Shown in pieces: positions 1 to 9,023 of a DNA stretch of 64,000 nt; within the stretch, counting starts at the first letter, position 1; each line of letters starts with the position of its first letter. Where the stretch lies: the NCBI RefSeq assembly GCF_965230805.1, contig NZ_OZ246019.1, positions 3,968,001 through 4,032,000 on the forward strand, read 5' to 3'. The position numbers were made by a program, and so were the translations under genes. The notes below the pieces were generated by a model that saw nothing but the letters and a program-made list of their open reading frames with translations, did no database searches and was not told the origin of the DNA. This DNA is from Marinifilum sp965230805 (GTDB lineage Bacteria; Bacteroidota; Bacteroidia; Bacteroidales; Marinifilaceae).

Positions 1-1
1 G

Positions 2-280
2 ATTCGTAACCGAGTTGGAATGGCTAATGTAAATGTTGATACAATGCAGGATACTGATAAATTTAACCTGATAAAATACGAGCGCAATATTGAGTTGGCT
101 TTTGAAGGTCATAGGCGTTTTGATTTATTGCGTTGGGGTGAATTAGGAGAAACGATCGTAACTCTAACTGATCCTTTGGGGGTTGCAATTGTTTGGAAGG
201 ATCATTTTACACTTTGGCCTTTTACAAATAGTGAGCTTAATCTAAACCCAAATTTGGTACAGAATTTAGGTTATAATTAG
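2..280 (+). CDS. SusD/RagB-family outer-membrane glycan-binding lipoprotein, C-terminal fragment
   Basis: The reading frame is open to the left edge of the window, so this is only the last ~92 codons of a larger gene. The residues ERNIELAFEGHRRFDLLRWG and the terminal segment with LWPFTNSELNLNPNLVQN are characteristic of the SusD/RagB C-terminus, which usually ends with 'P.P..E...NP.L.QNPGY'. SusD proteins sit on the cell surface and pair with a SusC TonB-dependent porin to capture oligosaccharides. The SusC partner would lie just upstream, outside the window. The gene marks the following glycosidase cluster as a polysaccharide utilisation locus. The family call is recognition of motifs; substrate cannot be read from this fragment. 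Confidence 0.88.
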   Translation: MRNRVGMANVNVDTMQDTDKFNLIKYERNIELAFEGHRRFDLLRWGELGETIVTLTDPLGVAIVWKDHFTLWPFTNSELNLNPNLVQNLGYN

Positions 281-437
281 AAATTTTGAGTATAAGTAAT
301 TACAGGCATCAAAATTAATAATCGACACGCATAATATATTTTTATCGCCTTATCTGATTCAGATTAGAGTGTTTAAATATTGTATATGGTAAAGAATGCA
401 TGTAATTCGCAACTATGAGTTAAATCGTTAGTATGAC

Positions 438-474
438 TCTCCGAGATTAGTGCTACCAGCACTAATCTCGGAGA
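438..474 (+). terminator. 17-bp perfect hairpin, probable transcription terminator after susD
   Basis: A 17-bp perfect inverted repeat (arms 438-454 and 458-474) with a 3-nt loop lies about 160 bp after the susD stop. It is followed by AAAATTT rather than a long T run, so termination may be inefficient or the hairpin may be an mRNA 3' end processing or stability element that sets the ratio of SusCD to downstream enzymes. Confidence 0.6.
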
Positions 475-492
475 AAATTTAAGTCAAGAATT

Positions 493-531
493 TATGTTTG
501 CAAGAATATGAATCTATGTTTTGGCAAGAAT
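493..531 (+). repeat. Short direct repeat in the susD-GH97 intergenic region
   Basis: The 497-bp gap between susD and the GH97 gene has no convincing ORF. Apart from the hairpin it contains two near-identical copies, 22 bp apart, of TATGTTT(TG)GCAAGAAT (493-507 and 515-531). Spacing of about two helical turns would fit a dimeric regulator site, for example for a hybrid two-component or SARP-type PUL activator, but this is inference only. Confidence 0.35.
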
Positions 532-798
532 GCTATGTATAAATGGGAACCTGTTAGGAATGAATATAAATTTAAACAATTAGACTTTTTTCGACAGAGT
601 TTAAATGATAATTAGTAAGTTAATCAAGCTTGTGAAATCATTTTTTTATAGGTTACACGTGTATAAATGGCTTATAGAAAGGACAGTTTTAAGATAAATG
701 CTATAAAAGTTATTTTGGTTATATAATAAAACAATTATAACCAACAATTTGATTGGAGAGTTGAGAAATTATATGGGGTGTTTATAAATCAGTTTATT

Positions 799-2736
799 AT
801 GAGATATTTACAATTGGTGATTCTTTTTTTAAGTTTTAGTTTGTTGGCAAAGGGACAAGACGAGCTAAAGTCTCCGGATGGGAAAATAAAACTTACAATA
901 CAATCTAATCAGAGTTTAAGTTTTTCTGCTAAGCTTAATGGTCAGGAGATGATAAATAAAGCCGAATTAGAGTTTTTATTTAACAAAGAAAGCATCTTGG
1001 CAAAGAATAAATTTAAATCAAGATCATATCATGAGAAAGACATGATAAAGCCGGTTGTATCTCATAAAAATTCAACAGTTAAGCATGAATACAATGCACT
1101 GGAATTAAAATTAAATGCTAAATGTAGTATTCAGTTAAGAGCCTATAACGAGGGAGTTGCATACCGTTATATAACTAATGTAAAAAATGAAGTGGAAGTG
1201 CATGAGAAGCTTGAAATTACTTTTTCAGATGATTACAACAGTTGGGCTTCTTTGTACAAAACTTATCAAGGCTGCTATCAGGAGGAGTATACAAAGTTAA
1301 ATGTATCTCAGTTTCCTGATACCATGTACACTTATTTACCTTATCTGTTAGGGGACAAAAAAGGAAATAAAATACTAATTACTGAAGCTGACCATTACGA
1401 TTATCCGCATATGTTTCTGAAAAAAGGAGAAAAAGAAAATCAATTAACTGCTACTTTCCCTCCCTATCCACTAGAAACAGAATTGTATGGTGACCGAAGA
1501 AGCCGTATTACCAAAGAAGCGGATTTTATTGCCAAAACCAAAGGGACAAGAAGTTTCCCATGGCGAGTTTTCTTATTAACAGAGAATGATGGACAGCTTA
1601 TAGAGTCTGATATGATCTATTGTTTGTCGAGGGAAAACAAAAAAAAGGATAACTCATGGATAAAACCCGGTAGGGTTGCTTGGGACTGGTGGAATGCGTC
1701 TAATTTATATGGTGTTGATTTCGAGTCGGGCTTGAACACTAAAACCTGGAAATATTATATCGACTTTGCGGCAAAAAATGGCTTAGAATATATCATTTTA
1801 GATGAAGGTTGGTCAGTTTCAACAAGGGATCTAACTAAAGCTAATCCTGAAACAGATTTGCAATACCTAATTGATTATGGCAAGAAGAAGGGGGTAGGTA
1901 TTATTCTTTGGGCCACTTGGCGAGCATTAAACGAGCAGTGGGAAGTATTAGATAAATTTGTAGAATGGGGTGCTGCCGGTATCAAGGTAGATTTTATGGA
2001 CAGAGCCGACCAGTGGATGGTTAACTTCTATGAAAAAGCTGCAAAAGAAACTTACAAGCGAAAGTTATTGATTGATTTTCATGGAGCATTTAAACCAACA
2101 GGATTACGCCGATCATATCCAAATATTGTTTCATACGAAGGAGTGGGTGGCTTGGAAGAAAGTAAATGGAGTAAACAAAATACACCAGAATTCAATCTTG
2201 AACTTCCTTTTATAAGAATGGTATGCGGACCTATGGATTATACCCCGGGAGCCATGCGGAATTTTCATTCCAAAGAATTCAAATGGAATTTTAATCGACC
2301 ATCAAGTCAAGGAACCAGATGTCACCAGATTGCTCTTTTTGTGATTTATGAGAGTGGTGTGCAGATGTTTGCAGATAGTCCTTCTAATTATGAAAGAGAG
2401 CAGGAAACAACCGATTTTTTAACGCAAATTCCAAACACCTGGGACGAAACAAAAGTGTTAGAGGCTAAAGTTGGGGAATACCTGGTTATGGCACGAAGAA
2501 AAGGTAATACTTGGTTTTTAGCAGGTTTAACTAATGATGAATCTCGCGAGTATAATATTGATTTGTCTTTTTTGGCTGAGCATAAATATGGTATAGAGAT
2601 GATGCAAGATGGTATTAATTCAGACAAGTTTGCAGAAGATTATAAAATCAGCAAGAAGGAAATAAATAAACACGATAAGTTTAAACTAAAAATGAATAAA
2701 GAAGGTGGTTTTGTGGCCATAATAAAGCCTTTGTAA
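799..2736 (+). CDS. Glycoside hydrolase family 97 (retaining alpha-galactosidase/alpha-glucosidase type), secreted
   Basis: About 645 aa with a signal peptide (MRYLQLVILFLSFSLLAKGQ), so it is probably periplasmic. The in-frame GTG at 778 would add seven residues in front of this signal peptide, so the ATG at 799 is preferred. The N-terminal beta-domain (SPDGKIKLTIQ...) precedes a TIM barrel with IILDEGW. GIKVDFMDRADQ (Asp398) and SYEGVGGLEE (Glu447) follow. In GH97, an Asp in the KVDF position marks retaining members such as the Bacteroides alpha-galactosidase. Inverting SusB-type alpha-glucosidases lack it and use upstream glutamates. By this logic the enzyme is a retaining GH97. It would remove a terminal alpha-linked galactose or glucose from oligosaccharides in the periplasm. 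The PUL context supports that role; the exact sugar is not determined. Confidence 0.9.
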   Translation: MRYLQLVILFLSFSLLAKGQDELKSPDGKIKLTIQSNQSLSFSAKLNGQEMINKAELEFLFNKESILAKNKFKSRSYHEKDMIKPVVSHKNSTVKHEYNALELKLNAKCSIQLRAYNEGVAYRYITNVKNEVEVHEKLEITFSDDYNSWASLYKTYQGCYQEEYTKLNVSQFPDTMYTYLPYLLGDKKGNKILITEADHYDYPHMFLKKGEKENQLTATFPPYPLETELYGDRRSRITKEADFIAKTKGTRSFPWRVFLLTENDGQLIESDMIYCLSRENKKKDNSWIKPGRVAWDWWNASNLYGVDFESGLNTKTWKYYIDFAAKNGLEYIILDEGWSVSTRDLTKANPETDLQYLIDYGKKKGVGIILWATWRALNEQWEVLDKFVEWGAAGIKVDFMDRADQWMVNFYEKAAKETYKRKLLIDFHGAFKPTGLRRSYPNIVSYEGVGGLEESKWSKQNTPEFNLELPFIRMVCGPMDYTPGAMRNFHSKEFKWNFNRPSSQGTRCHQIALFVIYESGVQMFADSPSNYEREQETTDFLTQIPNTWDETKVLEAKVGEYLVMARRKGNTWFLAGLTNDESREYNIDLSFLAEHKYGIEMMQDGINSDKFAEDYKISKKEINKHDKFKLKMNKEGGFVAIIKPL

Positions 2737-2752
2737 GTATTAAATTTTGATT

Positions 2753-4969
2753 ATGAGAATTATTTATCTGTTAGTATTCGTTGCATTAAGCCACTCAGTT
2801 TTAGCCCAAATTTCCGTCAACGATTATAAAAGGGCCGATTCAACTTATCTGTTTAACAGTTTGGTGACCCATCATCAGCTGGAAGCAACATGGTTGACCG
2901 ATTCTACCTTCTGGTATAAAACTAACGGGTCTGAAGGAATAAAATACAAGCTAGTTTCAACATCAAGCCTAAACAAGAAGGAGCTTTTTAGGAAAGATTT
3001 GCTATTGCGGCAGTATAATAGCTTATTTGGTACCAATAAGAAATCTGATTCTTTTAGCTTGAAAAATTTGAAAGTTGATAATGAAGCAAACACCTTGTTT
3101 TTTGAGGCTGAAAATTATCATTGTACTTATTTTATCGATAAAGATAAACTGGAAAAGGGAAAAGCGGTTGAGAAAAAAGAAGATACCTACTGGGCCACTT
3201 CAAAAGATGATTTAGATAACGATCCTGTTCTTTCGCCTGATTCGATTTGGATGGCATATATTAAGAATTACAATGTTTTTGTTAAAAATTTAAAAACAAA
3301 AGAGGAAACACAATTAAGTAATGATGGCTCGGCTGGTGATTTGTATTCTGCATTTTTAAAATGGTCGTCCGACTCAAAAAAGCTTGCCACATTTAAAGTA
3401 AGGCAACATCACAAGCAATATTTTTACATGATTGAATCCTCACCAAAGGATCAATTGCAACCTAAATTGCATAAACGAGAATATTTAAAACCCGGCGATG
3501 TAGTGCCAATTAGGCGTCCGGCATTATTCTCTGTTGAGGATAAAAAGCAAATTCATGTTGATGGTTCAGCATTTGAACATCAGTTTTACGCAATATCGTT
3601 GAAATGGCGAAATAACAGCTCCGCTTTTACTTTTGAGTACAATGAGCGCGGACACCAGAAATATCAGGTAGTTAAAGTAGATGCCACATCCGGGAAAATT
3701 ACAATTTTGGCCGAAGAAAAAAGCAAAACTTATGTAGAGTATATTCAGAACCAAAGATGGGATTTAAATGATGGTGAAGAGATGATTTGGAAGTCGGAAC
3801 GCGATGGATGGTTTCATTTTTATTTAATAGATGGAAATACCGGAAAGATAAAGAATCAAATCACCAAAGGTGACTTCTATGCAAGAGACATTATCCATGT
3901 TGATGAGGAAAAAAGAGAAATGATATTCTCGGCAAATGGCGTAAAAAAAGGAGCAGACCCATACTTACTTCAATATTACCAGATAAAATTGGATGGCTCT
4001 AAAATGAAAAATATTACGCCTGAAGAAGCTCATCATAAAGCATGGTTTAATGAGTCTAAAACACTGTTAGTAGATAAATATTCAAAGGTTGACAAAGCAC
4101 CGATTACAGTTTTACGAGATGCAAAATCTGGTAAGAAACTAATGACCATAGAGCAGTCTGATGTTAGTAAATTACAACAAAAAGGATGGCAATATCCTGA
4201 AGTTTTCACAGCCAAAGGGCGCGATGATAAAACAGATATTTGGGGTATTATTTATCGTCCATCTAATTTTGATCCTAATAAAAAATATCCAATTCTGGAA
4301 TATATATACGCAGGACCAGGCAGAAATCACGTACCTAAAAACTTTTTTGCTTATGAATGGAAGTTTAGTTCAATAGCCGAATTAGGCTTTATCGTGGTGC
4401 AAATTGACGGAATGGGTACGGGTTACAGATCCAAAGCATTTGCTGATGTGGCCTGGAAAAACTTGAAAGATGCAGGTTTGCCCGACAGAATAAAATGGAT
4501 AAAAGAAGCTGCCAAAAAGTATCCATACATGGACATTAATAAGGTTGGTATTTATGGAGGTTCTGCTGGGGGGCAAAGCTCTACAGCAGCAGTGTTGCAA
4601 TATCCTGATTTTTATAAGGTAGCTGTTTCCGCTTGCGGTTGTCATGATAACCGCATGGATAAAATATGGTGGAATGAGTTATGGATGGGATATCCGATAG
4701 ACAAAAGTTACAAGGAAAACTCCAATGTGACTATGGCAAAGAATTTAGAAGGCAAGCTGATGCTCATTTTAGGTGAGCTGGACGATAATGTTGATCCATC
4801 GTCTACATTGCAGGTTGTAGATGCATTAATAAAAGCGGGTAAAGAGTTTGAATTTGTTATCTTACCGGGAGTAGGGCATACGCTTGGGGGCAAGTTTGGA
4901 GAGCGCAAACGAAGAGATTTCTTTATTAAACATCTAATGGGAATAGAACCACCAAACTGGAATAAATAA
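2753..4969 (+). CDS. S9 family serine peptidase with DPP IV-type N-terminal beta-propeller
   Basis: About 738 aa with a signal peptide (MRIIYLLVFVALSHSVLAQ). The TTG at 2747 is not needed as a start. Residues ~60-490 form a DPP IV-like propeller with repeated strands (WSSDSKKLATFK, WRNNSSAFTFEYNERGHQ). The C-terminal alpha/beta hydrolase carries Gly-Gly-Ser604-Ala-Gly-Gly, Asp677 in GELDDNV and His709 in PGVGHTLGG, a complete S9 triad. S9B enzymes release N-terminal dipeptides in the periplasm. A peptidase is unusual among polysaccharide enzymes. It may trim glycopeptides of a glycoprotein substrate, or act as an esterase, since the fold is shared with sugar esterases. It lies 16 bp after the GH97 stop and is likely co-transcribed. 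Confidence 0.85.
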   Translation: MRIIYLLVFVALSHSVLAQISVNDYKRADSTYLFNSLVTHHQLEATWLTDSTFWYKTNGSEGIKYKLVSTSSLNKKELFRKDLLLRQYNSLFGTNKKSDSFSLKNLKVDNEANTLFFEAENYHCTYFIDKDKLEKGKAVEKKEDTYWATSKDDLDNDPVLSPDSIWMAYIKNYNVFVKNLKTKEETQLSNDGSAGDLYSAFLKWSSDSKKLATFKVRQHHKQYFYMIESSPKDQLQPKLHKREYLKPGDVVPIRRPALFSVEDKKQIHVDGSAFEHQFYAISLKWRNNSSAFTFEYNERGHQKYQVVKVDATSGKITILAEEKSKTYVEYIQNQRWDLNDGEEMIWKSERDGWFHFYLIDGNTGKIKNQITKGDFYARDIIHVDEEKREMIFSANGVKKGADPYLLQYYQIKLDGSKMKNITPEEAHHKAWFNESKTLLVDKYSKVDKAPITVLRDAKSGKKLMTIEQSDVSKLQQKGWQYPEVFTAKGRDDKTDIWGIIYRPSNFDPNKKYPILEYIYAGPGRNHVPKNFFAYEWKFSSIAELGFIVVQIDGMGTGYRSKAFADVAWKNLKDAGLPDRIKWIKEAAKKYPYMDINKVGIYGGSAGGQSSTAAVLQYPDFYKVAVSACGCHDNRMDKIWWNELWMGYPIDKSYKENSNVTMAKNLEGKLMLILGELDDNVDPSSTLQVVDALIKAGKEFEFVILPGVGHTLGGKFGERKRRDFFIKHLMGIEPPNWNK

Positions 4970-4996
4970 AACGATAGTATCATAAAACTTATAAGA

Positions 4997-6325
4997 ATGA
5001 ACAACTTACCTAATGTTATAGTTATTGCAATGCTATTTGTAATTGCTATGTCGTGTAACAAACCCAAAAAAAGCATGAATAATGCAAAGGATAACGTGAC
5101 GCATACCTCAGTCAATATGGAAAAGATGAAGCAAATCTACGATGAGTTATCTACCGAATATGACCGTTTGCGTCCTCAGGTAATCAAGCAACCGGAAGGA
5201 TATTTAAAATATCCCTATTTAATTCCGGCTGGTTTTTACAGTCAACTTTGGGACTGGGATGCCTTTTTTATGGCAAATCACTTTATAAGTAAAGGACAGC
5301 CGGAGTTTATGAAATATTGGGCCTTAACTTACATGGAAAATATAGATGAGGAAGGTTATGTGTCAGGAGGAATGACCACCAAAGGACAACGTAAAATATT
5401 TGGCAAGTTTGCCATGAAACCTTTCCTTTCACAAGGAATATATCATTATTCTGAAGCAGTAGGAGATTACTCATGGATTGAACCTTACTACGATAGAATT
5501 ACTAAAATATTAGAGTATCGCGAAAACACACAGTTTAATAAAGAATTTGGCTTATATTATTGGGAAATAGCCATGCAAAGTGGTGCTGATAACAACCCGG
5601 CTATGAATTATTTTACAGACGATTCACGAGAGTTTGTGTGTGCAGATGTTAGTGCATTCCAATACGGAGAATTGTTAGCTCAATCGGTAATAGCTAAGAA
5701 GTTAGGTAAACAAGAAGATGCTGCCAAGTTTAAAAAGGCAGCCGAAACTTTAAAAGCCAATATTAACAAACACCTTTGGAATGCAGAAGATAAGGTTTAT
5801 TACAATGTTGATATTGATTCTAAAAAACATTACAAAAGAGTGAGCTATTCAAGTTTTATACCGCTAATGTATAAGATTGCTACTCCCGAGCAAGGAAAAC
5901 AGACTATTGAAGCTCACCTTACCAATCCCAAATGCATGAAAGCCAAGTATGGTTTCAGATCCCTTTCTGCTCAAGATGTTGATTATAACAATAAAAATGT
6001 AATTGTACCATTCTCAAATTGGCAAGGACCGGTTTGGCCAATTGCTAACTATATTTTTTCTATTGGTCTTAAAAACTATGGGTATGATAAGGAGCTAGCT
6101 TGGTTGGCAGAAACTCTGGGGCAATTATTGGTTGATGACATTAAAGAATGGGGCATCATGCATGAAAACTATCATGCGGATACTGGTGCACCATTAGCTC
6201 CATCTGCCGATCATGTAGATAAAAATGGAAAATTCGTAGGGTTTATCAGTTGGAATCTTTGCATCCAAAATGTAATGGAAGGAGTATTGGAAGATAAGTG
6301 GATGTTGTTGCAGATTGAAGAATAA
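4997..6325 (+). CDS. GH37/GH63-like (alpha/alpha)6 glycosidase lipoprotein (trehalase/exo-alpha-glucosidase-like)
   Basis: 442 aa with a lipoprotein signal (hydrophobic stretch ending IAMSC). The sequence is an (alpha/alpha)6 toroid of the GH37/GH63 clan, with QLWDWDAFF and WEIAMQSGADNNP. SNWQGPVWPIANYI and MHENYHADTGAPLAP follow. In GH63-type enzymes the Asp of the G-x-DN-P motif is the general acid (here Asp198) and the Glu of HE-x-Y (Glu390) is the base, and both are present. These inverting enzymes remove alpha-linked glucose (trehalose, mannosylglycerate, glucosylated glycans). The start is 27 bp after the S9 gene and the stop overlaps the longest possible frame of the GH31 gene, so translation is likely coupled. 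Whether it belongs to GH37, GH63 or an unclassified relative needs a family search; annotated homologues are often called 'trehalase'. Confidence 0.75.
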   Translation: MNNLPNVIVIAMLFVIAMSCNKPKKSMNNAKDNVTHTSVNMEKMKQIYDELSTEYDRLRPQVIKQPEGYLKYPYLIPAGFYSQLWDWDAFFMANHFISKGQPEFMKYWALTYMENIDEEGYVSGGMTTKGQRKIFGKFAMKPFLSQGIYHYSEAVGDYSWIEPYYDRITKILEYRENTQFNKEFGLYYWEIAMQSGADNNPAMNYFTDDSREFVCADVSAFQYGELLAQSVIAKKLGKQEDAAKFKKAAETLKANINKHLWNAEDKVYYNVDIDSKKHYKRVSYSSFIPLMYKIATPEQGKQTIEAHLTNPKCMKAKYGFRSLSAQDVDYNNKNVIVPFSNWQGPVWPIANYIFSIGLKNYGYDKELAWLAETLGQLLVDDIKEWGIMHENYHADTGAPLAPSADHVDKNGKFVGFISWNLCIQNVMEGVLEDKWMLLQIEE

Positions 6326-6344
6326 CATTTTATTGACATTTAAA

Positions 6345-9008
6345 ATGGAAATGGCTATGAATTTAATTATAAGAAGAGCATTGGTAATTGCTTTGTTTTT
6401 TATGGGAATCAATGCAAAGGCGCAGGAATATAAACCTAAAGCAAATCCTAAAGCTGTAGTAACTTCAGGCAATGCGAGATTTACAGTTTTAAAGTCTGGT
6501 TTAATTAGGATGGAATGGAGCAAAAAACGAAAGTTTGAAGACAAGGCTTCATTGGTATTCGTAAATAGAAATTTACAAGTTCCAAACTTTCAAAAGTCAC
6601 TAGAAAATGGTGTGTTAATCATTATTACGGATAAGCTTACTTTAGAGTATAAAGAAAAGAGTGGGCCTTTTTCAAAGGAAAACCTATCAGTAGCAATACA
6701 TACCGGAGGAATGGAACTTGAATGGTATCCTGGTATGGAGAACAAAGGGAACCTTTTGGGTACTACTCGTACGCTTGACCGCGCTGATGGAGCGTATTAT
6801 CTTGGTGAGAACGGTAAAACAAAAATTGAATTAGAAGAAGGTGTTTTATCCCGTGATGGTTGGACTCTGATAGATGATTCGGGTAAGCCCGTATTCGATA
6901 ATTCGGAATGGGCCTGGGTAGAAGAAAGAAAACTAAAGGAAAATCAGGATTTCTATTTTTTTGCCTATGGAAACGATTACAAACAAGCACTTGCTGATTT
7001 TACATCTGTAGCAGGAAAAATAGCACTACCACCACGTTATATTTTTGGTTATTGGTTTTCACGCTGGCATCCATTTACCGAAGCCGAATATAAAGAAATG
7101 GTGGGTCAATTCGAATCACTAAATATTCCATTAGACGTGTTGGTAATGGATATGGATTGGCATGCTACCGGTTTAAAAGAGTTTTTTAAGGATGGTAAAA
7201 GAGCAAAAGATAAAAACGATCAAATGTATGGTTGGACTGGCTTTTCGTGGAATAAAAACTATTTTCCCGACCCAGCAAAGTTTCAGGACTGGGCTGAAGA
7301 ACATGGATTAAAAACCTGCTTAAATCTGCATCCTGCTTCAGGTTTTCACCCCCACGAGGATGTTTACGAAGTGATGGCAGAAAAAATGGGGGTAAATGCA
7401 AAAAAAGGAGAACCTGTTCAGTTTGATATTGTAGATAAAAAATTCGCTAAGCACTATTTTGAGCAGGCACTTCACCCAATGGAAAAAGATGGAGTTGATT
7501 TTTGGTGGTTGGACTGGCAACAGTGGAACAACACCTCTATAGAAGGTGTCAATCCAACATTTTACCTTAACTACGTTCACTATTCTGATATGGAACGTCA
7601 GGGAAAAAGACCATTGATTTATCACCGTTGGGGAGGTTTAGGTAATCACCGATACCAAATTGGTTTTTCAGGCGATACAAAAATTACCTGGGAATCATTG
7701 GATTACCAACCTTATTTTACCAGCACAGCCTCAAATGTTGGATGGGGCTTTTGGGGTAATGATATTGGGGGTTTTTATGGAGATGTTGATAAACCTGAAA
7801 CCACTTCCGAGGAGCTGTTTGTTCGTTGGTTTCAGTATGGAACATTTAGCCCTATTTTAAAAACTCACGCTACCTGCCGAGCGTTAATCAAACGTAAAAT
7901 TTGGGAATACTCGCCCGATAACTTTTTTCACTTGCGTCATTTAACACAATTGCGTCGCGAGCTTATTCCATATATATATCATTCTGCACGCCAGGCATAT
8001 GATTCAGGTGTTTCGCTTTGTCGTCCAATGTATTATGAATATCCTGATAAGGATGAATCCTACGAATATAAAAACCAATACTATTTTGGCGACAATATGT
8101 TAGTTCATCCGATTACTAAACCAGCCCTTGGTGATAGCCTTTTTGTAGAGCAAACAACCTGGCTTCCTGAAGGGGAGTGGACTAGCTGGTTTACGGGAGA
8201 AAAAATAAAAGGAGGTCAAGTTAATACAAGTTCCTTTGCCTATGACGAAACACCTGTTTACTGCAAAGAAGGAGCGATTATTCCTACCATGGATTTTGAA
8301 GTAAAATCAGGAGCTATCCCTGATAAATTAGCTTTTAATGTATTTGAAGGGAAATCAGGCAAACTAGATTTATATGAGGATGCGGGAGACGATAATGGTT
8401 TTAATAGTGGAGAATATACCATAACTCCTGTATCGTTTAAAAAAGATGGGAATAAATTACTTGTAAATATTGATACTATAAAAGGTAGCTACAAGGGAAT
8501 GCCGACTAAAAGAACCTACGAAGTACGCCTAATAAATCAGCTGTTTCCAAGATCTGTAGTGGTTAATGGAACACCATACAGATTTTCTGAAAAAGGTGGT
8601 GAAAAAACTTATAGACTGGAATCAGAAAAATTAAGCACTCATATCTACTTACCGGAAACCACTGTTGATAAGCCCATAAAAATTGAAATAGAGTTGATAG
8701 AAGGAGACTCTGAACGATTAAGCAGAAAAGTACAGAAAATGAAAACGATGTTTAAGTTTTCTAAATTTCTGGCAGAGCGCAGAAACTTCTGGAAACAAGA
8801 CGAATGGAATGATGCTTACTATTCAAGCGATGTGGTAAAAGATGCTGCGGCTACAGCAATTAAACTGGAAAGGGAACCTTTAAAAATGCTTGAGATATTA
8901 ACAAAATTTGATGAGCAATACGATAGTATCATTTATATGCTACAAGAAATTACTAAAGAGCATCAAGTATTTGAACCATATTTAGAACTTCTGGAATCTA
9001 TAAAGTAA
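6345..9008 (+). CDS. Glycoside hydrolase family 31 (alpha-glucosidase/alpha-xylosidase type), secreted, with C-terminal helical extension
   Basis: About 887 aa. Starts at 6345 or 6357 both lead into a signal peptide ending INAKAQ; the TTG at 6315 is inside the preceding gene. The order is an N-terminal beta-sandwich (DUF4968-like), a TIM barrel with VLVMDMDWHATG, and then C-terminal beta domains including a DUF5110-like segment. The catalytic nucleophile is Asp390 in FWWLDWQQW and the acid/base is Asp444 in GFSGDTKITW. WGNDIGGFYGD and WFQYGTFSPILKTH complete the barrel. GH31 enzymes are retaining and cleave terminal alpha-glucose, alpha-xylose or alpha-galactose; the WLDWQQW variant does not identify the sugar. 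The last ~110 residues (after ~780) are charged and helical and are longer than in minimal GH31 enzymes. It lies in the same PUL operon as its neighbours. Confidence 0.92.
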   Translation: MEMAMNLIIRRALVIALFFMGINAKAQEYKPKANPKAVVTSGNARFTVLKSGLIRMEWSKKRKFEDKASLVFVNRNLQVPNFQKSLENGVLIIITDKLTLEYKEKSGPFSKENLSVAIHTGGMELEWYPGMENKGNLLGTTRTLDRADGAYYLGENGKTKIELEEGVLSRDGWTLIDDSGKPVFDNSEWAWVEERKLKENQDFYFFAYGNDYKQALADFTSVAGKIALPPRYIFGYWFSRWHPFTEAEYKEMVGQFESLNIPLDVLVMDMDWHATGLKEFFKDGKRAKDKNDQMYGWTGFSWNKNYFPDPAKFQDWAEEHGLKTCLNLHPASGFHPHEDVYEVMAEKMGVNAKKGEPVQFDIVDKKFAKHYFEQALHPMEKDGVDFWWLDWQQWNNTSIEGVNPTFYLNYVHYSDMERQGKRPLIYHRWGGLGNHRYQIGFSGDTKITWESLDYQPYFTSTASNVGWGFWGNDIGGFYGDVDKPETTSEELFVRWFQYGTFSPILKTHATCRALIKRKIWEYSPDNFFHLRHLTQLRRELIPYIYHSARQAYDSGVSLCRPMYYEYPDKDESYEYKNQYYFGDNMLVHPITKPALGDSLFVEQTTWLPEGEWTSWFTGEKIKGGQVNTSSFAYDETPVYCKEGAIIPTMDFEVKSGAIPDKLAFNVFEGKSGKLDLYEDAGDDNGFNSGEYTITPVSFKKDGNKLLVNIDTIKGSYKGMPTKRTYEVRLINQLFPRSVVVNGTPYRFSEKGGEKTYRLESEKLSTHIYLPETTVDKPIKIEIELIEGDSERLSRKVQKMKTMFKFSKFLAERRNFWKQDEWNDAYYSSDVVKDAAATAIKLEREPLKMLEILTKFDEQYDSIIYMLQEITKEHQVFEPYLELLESIK

Positions 9009-9023
9009 AATACAACTAAAGAA

